DNA of 18,833 bases, taken from the NCBI GenBank assembly GCA_041687095.1, contig JAWLCQ010000086.1:1-18833 (forward strand), given 5' to 3'. This stretch comes from JAWLCQ01 sp041687095. Lineage in GTDB: Bacteria > Planctomycetota > Phycisphaerae > SM23-33. Positions 6,009-13,415 of this stretch are shown here, piece after piece. The translations under genes and the position numbers were made by a program. Each line of letters opens with the position of its first letter. Position 1 is the stretch's first letter. A model generated the notes under the pieces. The model was not told the DNA's origin and did not search any database. It was given only the letters and a program-made list of their open reading frames with translations.

Positions 6009-7638
6009 CCGTGCCCTCCTGCAGTTCGCGGTGAAAGATCCGCAGCACCACCTGCCGCAGCAGGACGCGCAAATCCGCGGTGGGGAGGGACTCCAGCACC
6101 CGCCCGGCCGCGTCGATCTCGTCCCGCATCGCCCGTCGCGCCGCCGCCCGCCCCTGCGGGGGCGTCAGCAGGTCCGCGTCGCCCTCGCCCCCCAACCACC
6201 GCCGCCACGCCTCGTCCATCCGCCCCCGCCCCTCCGCGTCCACCGACGCGTACACCAGGGCGACGACGAACGACGGGGCCTCGGGCGCCGCGCCCACCCG
6301 CGCGGGCAGGTGCTGCACGTCGGTGAGGTCGTCGCGGATCTGGTACGCGATTCCCAAATGCCGCGAATAGGCCGCGAGGGCGTCGAGCGTCGCGCGGTCC
6401 GCCCCCGCCAGCAGCGCCCCGAAGTGCACCGCCACCTCGAACGCCGGGGCGGTCTTGCCCAGGTAGATCTCCCGCACCTCGCCGGGCGTGAGGATCCGCG
6501 GGTCCGTGCGCCACAGCAACTCCCGCCCCTGCCCGAGGCACAGCTCGCGGTGGGCGCGGGCGGCGACGCGGAGGAGTTCGCCCCGCACCGCAGCATCGCA
6601 ACCGAGTTCCCCGATCAGCCGGTAGCCCTCCCCCAGCAGCAGGTCGCCCACGTTCAGCGCCACGGGCACCCCGTGGCGGACGTGCAGCGGGGGTTCGCCG
6701 TAGCGGTCCCCGTCGTCGTCCTCAATGTCGTCGTGGATCAGCGACGCCTTGTGGAAACACTCCACCGCCACCGCCGCCTTCCGCAGATCGTCGGGACTAT
6801 CGCCCGCGACGGACCCGCGAAGGGCGCGGTACACGCCCGCCGCCAGCAACGGCCGCCACCGCTTGCCCCCCACCGCCAACCACTCGCGGGCGATTCCGTC
6901 CGTCCGCCCGCGCGCGGGACCCAGCACCTCCCCCAGCGCGTCGCGCTCGAACCACCCCGCCACTTCCCGCCGCATTGTTTCCGTCAGTCCCACGTCCACC
7001 GCCTCCCGCCCCTGCACCCGCAGGTGCAGCGCATCGTAGACCCGCTCCACGTCCACCACCGTCCCCATGCACCCGTCCCGCAGGAGCGGAACGGCGAGCC
7101 CGGGAACCCCGGCGGCGTCCATGAAAGGATAGATGCGCTCCAACGCCGACAGGCAAGACACGCCCAGAACCGCCCGCACCTGCCCGCGGGCGATCAGCTC
7201 GGCCGCCATCGTCGTCCCCTCCGAGATCAGCACCGCGTACCCCAGCGACTCGGCCTGCTCGGTGAACTCGTGCAGCGCACACGCCCCGCACCCCGCGCAC
7301 ACCAGACCTAGTTCGTCGATGGTCCCCGTGCAGTGGTCGCGGTCGCGGAGGCACTGCGGGAGCAGCAGCAGGCGGCGGTCGAAGGGGACCGACGCGAACG
7401 CCTCCCCCCACACCTCGTTGCTCAGCAGGACGACGGTGTAGCGGTCGAACGCGTCGGAGAGCCCGGTGGTGCGGAGGATGGCCTGGGCGTGGACGATCAG
7501 TTCCGCGAGCGCCAGTGGGGGCTGCAGGGCGTGGGCGGTGACGTAGCGGCGGATCTCGCAGAGCAGGCGCGCACGGTCCTCCGCACGCGGGGGGATCCCC
7601 GCCGAGACGCTCGCGGTATTGTCGTTCGCTTCGGTCAT
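5950..7638 (-). CDS. DUF116 domain fused to a polyprenyl diphosphate synthase
   Basis: This is a 562-aa two-domain protein. Residues about 25-205 are a DUF116 domain with the family's cysteine pattern: C96, C103, C114, C117, C120, C162 and C190, within LPQCLR, CAGCGAC, GVSC and LRDGCMGT. These may hold a metal or Fe-S cluster. Residues about 220-540 are a trans-isoprenyl diphosphate synthase with GGKRWRP (257-263), the first Asp-rich motif DDIED (303-307) and the second DDLTD (436-440). All catalytic aspartates are present. It would condense isopentenyl diphosphate with an allylic diphosphate. Ala298 and Ser299 at positions -5 and -4 before the first motif are small, which in this family goes with longer chains. 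The start at 7638 overlaps the radical SAM stop as ATGA. Confidence 0.92.
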   Translation of the reverse strand: MTEANDNTASVSAGIPPRAEDRARLLCEIRRYVTAHALQPPLALAELIVHAQAILRTTGLSDAFDRYTVVLLSNEVWGEAFASVPFDRRLLLLPQCLRDRDHCTGTIDELGLVCAGCGACALHEFTEQAESLGYAVLISEGTTMAAELIARGQVRAVLGVSCLSALERIYPFMDAAGVPGLAVPLLRDGCMGTVVDVERVYDALHLRVQGREAVDVGLTETMRREVAGWFERDALGEVLGPARGRTDGIAREWLAVGGKRWRPLLAAGVYRALRGSVAGDSPDDLRKAAVAVECFHKASLIHDDIEDDDGDRYGEPPLHVRHGVPVALNVGDLLLGEGYRLIGELGCDAAVRGELLRVAARAHRELCLGQGRELLWRTDPRILTPGEVREIYLGKTAPAFEVAVHFGALLAGADRATLDALAAYSRHLGIAYQIRDDLTDVQHLPARVGAAPEAPSFVVALVYASVDAEGRGRMDEAWRRWLGGEGDADLLTPPQGRAAARRAMRDEIDAAGRVLESLPTADLRVLLRQVVLRIFHRELQEGTGEPASATAADDRHRTQRTV

Positions 7639-9155
7639 GTCGACGCCTTCGCCTTGCGCAGCTTGCGGAACCGACGGCGCCACAGGAGCACCTCGCCGCG
7701 CCCCAGCACCTGCACCATCGCCCGCCGCACCCAGGGGACGCGGCCCGCGCGCTGATTATCCCAGACCAGCTTAGGCACGCGGCGGAAGTTCAGCTCGTAG
7801 CAACTGGCGAAGAGTTCCACGTGATCGCTCCGCATGTCGGCGATCGTGAACGCCCTCCGCCCCGACTCCGGGGGCGGTTCGTGGAAGACGGGGAAGATCA
7901 CGCAGGGCTTGTCCGCCAGGTGCTCCACCAGCCGTCGCGTCCGCGCCACGTCCTCAGGCGTCTCCCCGGGCAACCCCAGCACCAGGCTGAACACCGGGAA
8001 GAACCCGGTCCGCGTGAGCCGCTCCGCCGCCTCGCGAACCAGACCGTCCCAGTCCTCCAGGCCGAACGGGGCCGCCTTCCCCGGCGCCGACGCCGCCACC
8101 CGCTCCCCCGACGCGCTCTCCACGCCCAGGTTCACCCACAGGTAGTCGGTCCGCGCATCCCAGCTCAGCAGGCGGCGGACCTCGCGGAGCTGCTCGTCCG
8201 AGAGCTGCAGCACGCTGCCCACGTTCGCGTGATCGATCTGCATCAGCGACAGCCCGCGGACCTCGCGCATCCGCGTCAGCAGCGCGTGCAGCGCCTCGAA
8301 GTTCACCTCCGCCCCCGTCCCCCCGTAGCGGAAGAAGTCCTCGCTGCCGTTGACCACCGTGCGCACGCCCCCCGACACGTTCGTCTCCAGGTCCGCCAGG
8401 ATCGTCTCCGCGGGCAGGTGACGCATGGGAACGTGGGCGCTGGCGCAGAACGAGCACCCCCGGCCGCACCCGCGCGAAAGCTCCACCACCCCCATCGCCG
8501 ACGGGCCGCAAATGGGCGAGACGAGGTCCGCGCAGGGGTCGCACTCGCGGACGTGCCCGGGCAGGGCCTCCCCCCCCAGCGCCCCCCCCACCACGCCCGG
8601 GCCCTGCCGCTCGAACGCGCCCTCGAACAGGCAGTCGATCCCGTGCCGCTCCCGCGCCTCCGCGTCCCCCGCGTACTGCCACGCCCCCGCCCCCCCGAAC
8701 AGCACGCGGAACCCGCACCGGTCCCTGGCGGCGGAGACCGTCCGCATCAGCCGGTCGGTCCACGCCTCGGTGTACAGGCGACCGCGCTGAAAGTTCTTCG
8801 TCGTCGTGTTGCTCATCCCGCGCCCCAGCGGATCGCTGCTGCTCACCCCGACGAGTTTCGTCCACGGCCCCAGGAGCTTGGGGAGGGCCTCGGGGGTGGT
8901 GCAGACGACGTCGTCGCCCGACAGCCCCCCGCGGTCGCGGAGGGCGGCCTCCACCCGCCGCAACCCCAGCGGGGCGGTGTGCGCCCGCCCGGCGGCATCG
9001 GTGCGGACGCGGGGGCTCAGCAGGAGGCGCATCAGGAGCGAGGGCACCTGTGTGGTCTGCATCGTCGCGAAGATGCCCTCGAACAGCACGCGGTATCCGC
9101 CCGCGAGTGTGCGGTCGGCGACGAGGACGACGGCGGGGCGGGACCGGTCGCTCAT
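7635..9155 (-). CDS. B12-binding-domain radical SAM protein
   Basis: This is a 506-aa protein when started at the ATG at 9155, whose ATGA overlaps the stop of the upstream gene. An in-frame upstream extension is only a shadow of that gene. The N-terminal part (about 8-185) looks like a cobalamin-binding Rossmann domain without the DxHxxG motif, as is common in this class (LVGVSSSDP at 101-109, FRVLFGGAGAW at 149-159). The radical SAM core has SRGCGRGCSFC with C230, C234 and C237 in CxxxCxxC spacing. Later core strands include VNLGVESASG (341-350) and VLGLPGETPEDV (392-403). Known B12-radical SAM enzymes include the hopanoid methylases HpnP and HpnR, so a role in methylating or otherwise modifying a terpenoid fits. 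The actual substrate is unknown. Confidence 0.9.
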   Translation of the reverse strand: MSDRSRPAVVLVADRTLAGGYRVLFEGIFATMQTTQVPSLLMRLLLSPRVRTDAAGRAHTAPLGLRRVEAALRDRGGLSGDDVVCTTPEALPKLLGPWTKLVGVSSSDPLGRGMSNTTTKNFQRGRLYTEAWTDRLMRTVSAARDRCGFRVLFGGAGAWQYAGDAEARERHGIDCLFEGAFERQGPGVVGGALGGEALPGHVRECDPCADLVSPICGPSAMGVVELSRGCGRGCSFCASAHVPMRHLPAETILADLETNVSGGVRTVVNGSEDFFRYGGTGAEVNFEALHALLTRMREVRGLSLMQIDHANVGSVLQLSDEQLREVRRLLSWDARTDYLWVNLGVESASGERVAASAPGKAAPFGLEDWDGLVREAAERLTRTGFFPVFSLVLGLPGETPEDVARTRRLVEHLADKPCVIFPVFHEPPPESGRRAFTIADMRSDHVELFASCYELNFRRVPKLVWDNQRAGRVPWVRRAMVQVLGRGEVLLWRRRFRKLRKAKAST

Positions 9156-9985
9156 TCGCCGTCCCCGTCGGTGGCGAAGCGGCGTTTGCCGCGGGCGCGG
9201 AGCTTGGCGAGCACGTCCCCGTCGGTGGCCTTCCGCACATCCACGCGGACGGCCTCGATGGCGTCGGGGCGGGAGGCGGGGGCGTCCTCGGTCCCGCTGA
9301 TGACGCCCTCGGAGTACTTGGGGAAGAGGATGGCGGCGTTGGGGCACAGGCGGGCGCAGGCGGGGCACCAGGTCTTGCAGTTGGCGGGGTTGGCCACGCG
9401 GACAACGCCCGCCTCGATCGCGTACGTCCCGAACAGGCAGAAGCTCACGCACTGCTTGCAGCCGCAGCAGCGGTCGTAATCGATCACGGGGAACCAGGGC
9501 AGCCACTCGCCCTTCTCCTGGACAGCGGGGGGCGAGTCGGGGGCGTCGACTCGGGACGTCTGCTCTTCGCGCGCATCACCCGCCCCGCGCCCGTCCCCGC
9601 TTCGATCGGTCGCAGTCGGGAATGCAGGGGCGCTCGCGGACGAACCTTCCCCCGCGATGAGCGCGTCGACGCGCGAGAGGATCTCCTCGACGGACAGCTC
9701 GCGCAGGTCCAGCACGACGAGGCGCTGGGGGCCCGGGTCCACCCCGCCCGCGTGCAGCAGCCAGCGGACGGAGCGGGGCCGGCAGGCGATGACGAGCAGG
9801 CGTTCGCACTCGCCCAGGGCGGGAAGGTGCGGGTCGGACTTCGCGGCGAGTTCGCAGAGGTCGATGGTGGCCTGGAACGGGAGTCCGCGCTCGCGCAGCC
9901 CCTGCGCAACGAGGTCTGCCGCCCCGGGCGGGAGCACGGGGGCGTATTCGCAACGGCACAGCAGGATGCGGAATCCCTGGCGCAC
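9152..9985 (-). CDS. Ferredoxin-like 2x[4Fe-4S] protein with an N-terminal Cys-containing domain
   Basis: This is a 277-aa protein from the GTG at 9985, which has GGAGGA about ten bases upstream. A GTG at 10033 would add 16 residues but has no ribosome binding site. The N-terminal domain (about 5-110) begins ILLCRCEYAP and contains IDLCELA and LLVIACRPRSVRWLL, giving Cys10, 12, 44, 60 and 68. I cannot name this domain. A charged Ser/Ala/Asp linker spans about 112-158. The C-terminal part is ferredoxin-like, with C173, C176, C179, C183 and C203, C207, C210, C214-Pro, enough for two [4Fe-4S] clusters. It is the first gene of the terpenoid operon and overlaps the radical SAM gene as ATGA. A role as its electron donor is a reasonable inference. 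Confidence 0.82.
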   Translation of the reverse strand: MRQGFRILLCRCEYAPVLPPGAADLVAQGLRERGLPFQATIDLCELAAKSDPHLPALGECERLLVIACRPRSVRWLLHAGGVDPGPQRLVVLDLRELSVEEILSRVDALIAGEGSSASAPAFPTATDRSGDGRGAGDAREEQTSRVDAPDSPPAVQEKGEWLPWFPVIDYDRCCGCKQCVSFCLFGTYAIEAGVVRVANPANCKTWCPACARLCPNAAILFPKYSEGVISGTEDAPASRPDAIEAVRVDVRKATDGDVLAKLRARGKRRFATDGDGE

Positions 9986-10061
9986 GTAGACACCATCCTC
10001 CGGATTCGCCCCCCCCTCGCCCACCCCCCACACGGGCGATAGCGTGGGCGGGGCACGAGGG

Positions 10062-10107
10062 AAGGTTAGAAGGTTAGAAGGTTAGAAGGTTAGAGGTTAG
10101 AGGTTAG
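10062..10107. repeat. AAGGTTAG / AGGTTAG word array, left arm
   Basis: Four 8-bp AAGGTTAG units (10062-10093) run into two 7-bp AGGTTAG units (10094-10107). They lie between the PQQ protein gene and the terpenoid operon. The right-hand array at 10168-10230 holds the complementary word CTAACCT, so the two can pair. Confidence 0.88.
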
Positions 10108-10183
10108 AGTGCAGGAAATCGAGCGTGGTGGTGTGCCGAGACCATGCGTCAGGCCCGAGCGTCTGCACTCTCACCTCTAACCT
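10094..10183. repeat. 21-bp inverted repeat in the spacer before the terpenoid operon
   Basis: The segments 10094-10114 and 10163-10183 are reverse complements at 20 of 21 positions, around a 48-bp centre. Both arms contain the heptamer words plus a GTGCAG/CTGCAC end, so the pairing goes beyond the simple repeat. On the minus strand it lies just behind the PQQ gene and before the terpenoid operon, where it could reduce read-through. Confidence 0.75.
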
Positions 10184-10230
10184 CTCACCTCTAACCTCTG
10201 GCCTCTCACCTCTCACCTCTAACCTCTGCC
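10168..10230. repeat. CTCACCT / CTAACCT heptamer array, right arm
   Basis: About eight 7-bp units, mostly CTCACCT and CTAACCT, run up to the stop codon of the PQQ gene at 10233. It is not a CRISPR because there are no spacers. The whole 10034-10232 spacer is made of this array, its left partner and the inverted repeat. I see no clear promoter in it. Confidence 0.85.
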
Positions 10231-10232
10231 CT

Positions 10233-11729
10233 CTACTTTCCGATGCAGTACACGTTCTGATACCCGCGGACGAACATCCGCGATCCGTCGAAGACGGGGC
10301 AACTGCGGAAGCGTTCGAGCTTGTTGGTGGCGAGGACCTTCAGTTCGCGGCCGGGTTCCAGGACGGCCGTCGCGCCGCTGTCGCTGCTCACGAACACGTA
10401 CCCGCCCGCCAGCGCCACGCTGGGATACGCCGTCCCCCCGAGCTTGAGGCTCTCGGAGTAGACGGGCTTGCCGTCCTTGGCGTCGATGACGCTGAAGACG
10501 CCCTTCTGCATGATCGCGTAGATCAGCCCGTCGTGCAGGATGGGCGAGGCGTAGTAGCGGTCGTTGGGGATCTCGGTCTTCCACAACTCCTCGAGCGTCA
10601 GCGCATCGCCCTCGATGCCCGTCATGCGGAACGCCTTCCCGCCGTTCTCGATGAAGTACACCGTGTCCCCGACGACGAGCGGGGCGTTGTAATCGGTCTT
10701 GACGGGGGCCTTGGCGAGGACGGCCCCGTCGGAGGCGCGGAGGAAGACGCCCTTGGCGCTGACGATGAGGGCGGTGTCGCCCATGGTGGCGGCGACGGGG
10801 GAGCCCCAGGCGTGCGGGACGCTCTGCTTCCACAGCGTCTCCCCGGTCTCGGGGTTGAGGGCGAACATCGTGCCCTCGACGTGCGCGATCAGCTTCCCGT
10901 CCACCAGCAGCGGGGACATGCAGTGGCCCCACCCCTGGCGGGGCTTGGCGAGGAAGCGGATCCACCGCCGCTCCCCCTCCCCCGTGTAGGCGGCGATCAC
11001 GCCCGTCCCGAACAGGGCGTACACGTTTTTCCCGTCGCTCACGGGCGTCGAGCTGGTATAGCCGTTCTCGCCGTGCGTCGAGGGCAGGCGGTACTCGCTC
11101 AGCTCCCCGAGGCGCTTCTCGAACGGCGCGGCCTGCTGCTTGAGGGCCTCCTCCTGCGCCTTGAGTTCATCGACGGCCGCCTGCAGCGCGGCGAGTTCCT
11201 CGTCACTGGGAGCGGAGGCAGCCTGGGGGGCGGGGGTCTGCTTCGCGGCGTCTTGCGGGGCGGTTGCGTCGGCCTTCTTGCGGGCCTCCTGGGCCTTCTT
11301 GAGGTCCTTCTCGGCGTTCTGGAGCTTGCGGCGGGCGTCGTTGCGTTCCTTCTGGACGGGCTGGAACTCCGCGTTGACCTTGTCGTATTCGGCGGATTGC
11401 TGGGCGGCGAGGGCCTGGTCGGCCTCGGTCATCGTGTCCTCGCGCGGGTTGGCGTGCGACCACAGCGGGGCCCCGTCGGCGGCGTTGAGGCACAGGAGCG
11501 TGTCGGGCTCGGCGAGGAGGAAGAGCTTTCCCTCCACGAGGACCGGGGTGGCGTTGGACCACTTGTCCGTGGGGGTCTTCCAGACGACGTTCTGGTCCGC
11601 CCCCCACGCGGTCACCGGCGTGGCGGCGGGGTAGCAGCCGGTCCCATTGGTCCGCCACCCGACGGGGTCGGCGGCGAGGGCGGCGGCGGAAAGGAGCAGC
11701 ACGAGTGCGAGCGGTAGTTTCGAGAGCAT
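10233..11729 (-). CDS. Secreted PQQ-like beta-propeller protein with a coiled-coil insert
   Basis: This is a 498-aa protein with a signal peptide (MLSKLPLALVLLLSAAALAA, cleavage near residue 20). It has PQQ/BamB-type propeller repeats, for example VWKTPTDKWSNATPVLVEGK (49-68), STPVSDGKNVYALFG and SPLLVDGKLIAHV with a downstream ALNPETGETLWK. An insertion of about 115 residues (100-213) sits between the first and second blade. It is highly charged and helical (KVNAEFQPVQKERNDARRK at 117-135, then EEALKQQAAPFEKRLGEL at 193-210), with an Ala/Pro-rich hinge around 155-175, so it looks like a coiled coil. The start has GGAG six bases upstream. It is probably periplasmic or on the cell surface. No catalytic residues for a PQQ dehydrogenase are evident, so it is more likely a binding or scaffold protein. 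Confidence 0.88.
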   Translation of the reverse strand: MLSKLPLALVLLLSAAALAADPVGWRTNGTGCYPAATPVTAWGADQNVVWKTPTDKWSNATPVLVEGKLFLLAEPDTLLCLNAADGAPLWSHANPREDTMTEADQALAAQQSAEYDKVNAEFQPVQKERNDARRKLQNAEKDLKKAQEARKKADATAPQDAAKQTPAPQAASAPSDEELAALQAAVDELKAQEEALKQQAAPFEKRLGELSEYRLPSTHGENGYTSSTPVSDGKNVYALFGTGVIAAYTGEGERRWIRFLAKPRQGWGHCMSPLLVDGKLIAHVEGTMFALNPETGETLWKQSVPHAWGSPVAATMGDTALIVSAKGVFLRASDGAVLAKAPVKTDYNAPLVVGDTVYFIENGGKAFRMTGIEGDALTLEELWKTEIPNDRYYASPILHDGLIYAIMQKGVFSVIDAKDGKPVYSESLKLGGTAYPSVALAGGYVFVSSDSGATAVLEPGRELKVLATNKLERFRSCPVFDGSRMFVRGYQNVYCIGK

Positions 11730-11770
11730 CAGGGTCTCCGGGGGTGGCGGTTCCAGTGACAGGGTCTTGG

Positions 11771-11802
11771 TTGACTGATTGACTGATTGAATGCTTGACT
11801 GA
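11771..11802. repeat. TTGACTGA octamer array
   Basis: Four 8-bp units (TTGACTGA, TTGACTGA, TTGAATGC, TTGACTGA) fill most of the 97-bp gap between the two PQQ-like genes. This is another short-word array of the kind seen in other gaps of this window. Confidence 0.8.
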
Positions 11803-11826
11803 CGAAGCTGCGATCGGCCGGGGGCT

Positions 11827-13083
11827 CTACTGCCCTCGCACGTCGAGGCACACGAGGTCGCCGCGGTCGTTGCGGCAGTACACGCGGCCGTTGGCGAGAA
11901 CGGGCGTCGTCCAGCACGTGCCGCTCAACACCTCGGTCTCGGCGAGGAGGTCGAACTTCTCGGGCGTGGCGCGGGCGATGGCGAGCTTGCCCTTCTCAGC
12001 CTGCAGGATGAGTTTGCCGTCGGCGATCATCAGCGCCCCGGTGCCCAGCCCGCCCTGCCGCCACTTCACCTTGCCCGTGGCGAACTCCATGCACGTCAAC
12101 TGCCCCCCGCCCGCCTGCCCGTCGAACCCGTACAGGTGCCCCTCGTACAGCACACTGGAGTTGAACTGGTTCTTCATGTCCTTGTTCGTGTAGACGACCT
12201 CGGGGCTCTTCTTCGACAGGTCGATCAGCGCGCAGCCCACGCCGTACCCGCTGGAGATGAACGCCTTGCCCTCGTGGACGATGGGCGTGGCGGCGTTGAC
12301 GTCGTAGGCGGTCTTCCACGCGTGCTTGTAGACGCTCTTGCCCTTCTGGGCGGGGTCGATGACGTACAGGCCGGCGGCGTTGAAGGCGGCGAGGTAGGTC
12401 TTCCCGTCGCGCTCGAAGACCGCCGGGGTGCTGTAGCCCGCCTGGAACTTCTCCTCGCTCGCCCACAGGGGCTTGCCGGTCTTGGCGTCGTAGGCGACGA
12501 CCGCCCCGACGTCCACCAGCACCGCCGCGCCGAGGATCACCGGGGAGCACGCCAGGTCCCACCCGCCGGCCTTGGTGCCCGCGTCCTCGCGGGCGTTGCG
12601 GGCCCAGACCCTCTCGCCCTTGTCGGCGGTGAGGCACAGCAGGTCGCCCTTGCGGGAGAGCGTGTAGACCCGGCCCTCGTGTACCGTGGGGGTCGCCCGC
12701 GGGCCGGGGTACTGCTTGACGGCGTCGCAGGGGTAGGAGACCTTCCAGATCTCCTCGCCCGTTTCGGCGTTGAAGCACCAGACGGTGTCCGTGTTCCCCG
12801 CGTTGCCGAGGGTGTAGACGCGCCCGTCGGCGACGGCGAGGGAGGAGTAGCCCGCCCCGACCGATGCCTTCCACGCCACCGGGGGCCCCGACCGCTGCCA
12901 GTCGGTGCTCCACGCACCGTCGGTGGAGATGCCCGTCCCGTCCGGGCCCCGCCACTGCGGCCAGTCCTTGGCGGAGGCGTCCTTGCCCGCCCCCATCGCC
13001 AGGGGCGCTAGGCCCAGCCACACCATTGCCGCCATCACCGCCACGGCCGACAGCACTACCATCCTGCGTGGGAAACGCTTCAT
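11827..13083 (-). CDS. Secreted PQQ-like beta-propeller protein
   Basis: This is a 418-aa protein when started at the ATG at 13083, which is preceded by AAGGAG ten bases upstream and opens a good signal peptide (MKRFPRRM, then a long hydrophobic core to about residue 31). The frame stays open upstream to 13335 but that part has no signal-like start. The mature protein begins with DWPQWRGPDGTGIS, a hallmark of planctomycete PQQ-type proteins. It continues with repeated blades such as VADGRVYTLGN, CFNAETGEEIWKV, CLTADKGERVWARN and AYDAKTGKPLWASEE. It should fold as a propeller outside the cytoplasm. The gene lies directly upstream of a second, longer propeller gene on the same strand, so the two probably form a pair. 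No enzyme activity can be assigned. Confidence 0.9.
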   Translation of the reverse strand: MKRFPRRMVVLSAVAVMAAMVWLGLAPLAMGAGKDASAKDWPQWRGPDGTGISTDGAWSTDWQRSGPPVAWKASVGAGYSSLAVADGRVYTLGNAGNTDTVWCFNAETGEEIWKVSYPCDAVKQYPGPRATPTVHEGRVYTLSRKGDLLCLTADKGERVWARNAREDAGTKAGGWDLACSPVILGAAVLVDVGAVVAYDAKTGKPLWASEEKFQAGYSTPAVFERDGKTYLAAFNAAGLYVIDPAQKGKSVYKHAWKTAYDVNAATPIVHEGKAFISSGYGVGCALIDLSKKSPEVVYTNKDMKNQFNSSVLYEGHLYGFDGQAGGGQLTCMEFATGKVKWRQGGLGTGALMIADGKLILQAEKGKLAIARATPEKFDLLAETEVLSGTCWTTPVLANGRVYCRNDRGDLVCLDVRGQ

Positions 13084-13415
13084 CTCGTTCGTGCTCCTTC
13101 CGGGGAAATCGACCCAATCCAGTCTGTCATGAGGATAGCAGGTGGAAGAGCCGCAATCAATCCTGACGCGGACACCTGACGCGGACGTGGTCGGGCAGCC
13201 CCGGATGGGAAGGTCAGGGCGTCCCTGCCGGGACGTGCGGAGCCGCGTCCCTTCCGCCCCGCGAGGTCCGAGAGGTGTGGAACAACGGGATGCGTCAGCC
13301 CCCTGCGACTCCGAAGCGTGCACCGTCCGGCCCACGAAAACCCCTGCATTTGCCCCCGCCAGCCGGTATCCTTCGACCCATCGGGCGCCGACCCCGCGCC
13401 CGCAGGAGCAACGCG
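13084..13415. other. Divergent intergenic region between PQQ and rhamnosidase genes
   Basis: This 332-bp gap must hold promoters for both divergent genes, but I find no convincing sigma-70 or sigma-54 match. It contains two head-to-tail copies of CCTGACGCGGAC(A/G) at 13162-13174 and 13175-13187, which could be an operator. A small CGTCCC/GGGACG hairpin lies near 13220-13236. I see no gene. Confidence 0.5.

Noticed and set aside
9156..9506. N-terminal extension of the radical SAM gene
   Set aside because: Arg/Pro-rich sequence that overlaps the ferredoxin-like gene in another frame. The ATGA overlap at 9152-9155 gives the better start.
10062..10230. CRISPR array
   Set aside because: The repeats are only 7-8 bp and lie head to tail without unique spacers. 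The same argument applies to 14-103.
10125..11717. 530-aa plus-strand open frame antisense to the PQQ protein
   Set aside because: Shadow frame that runs through the heptamer array; no family features.
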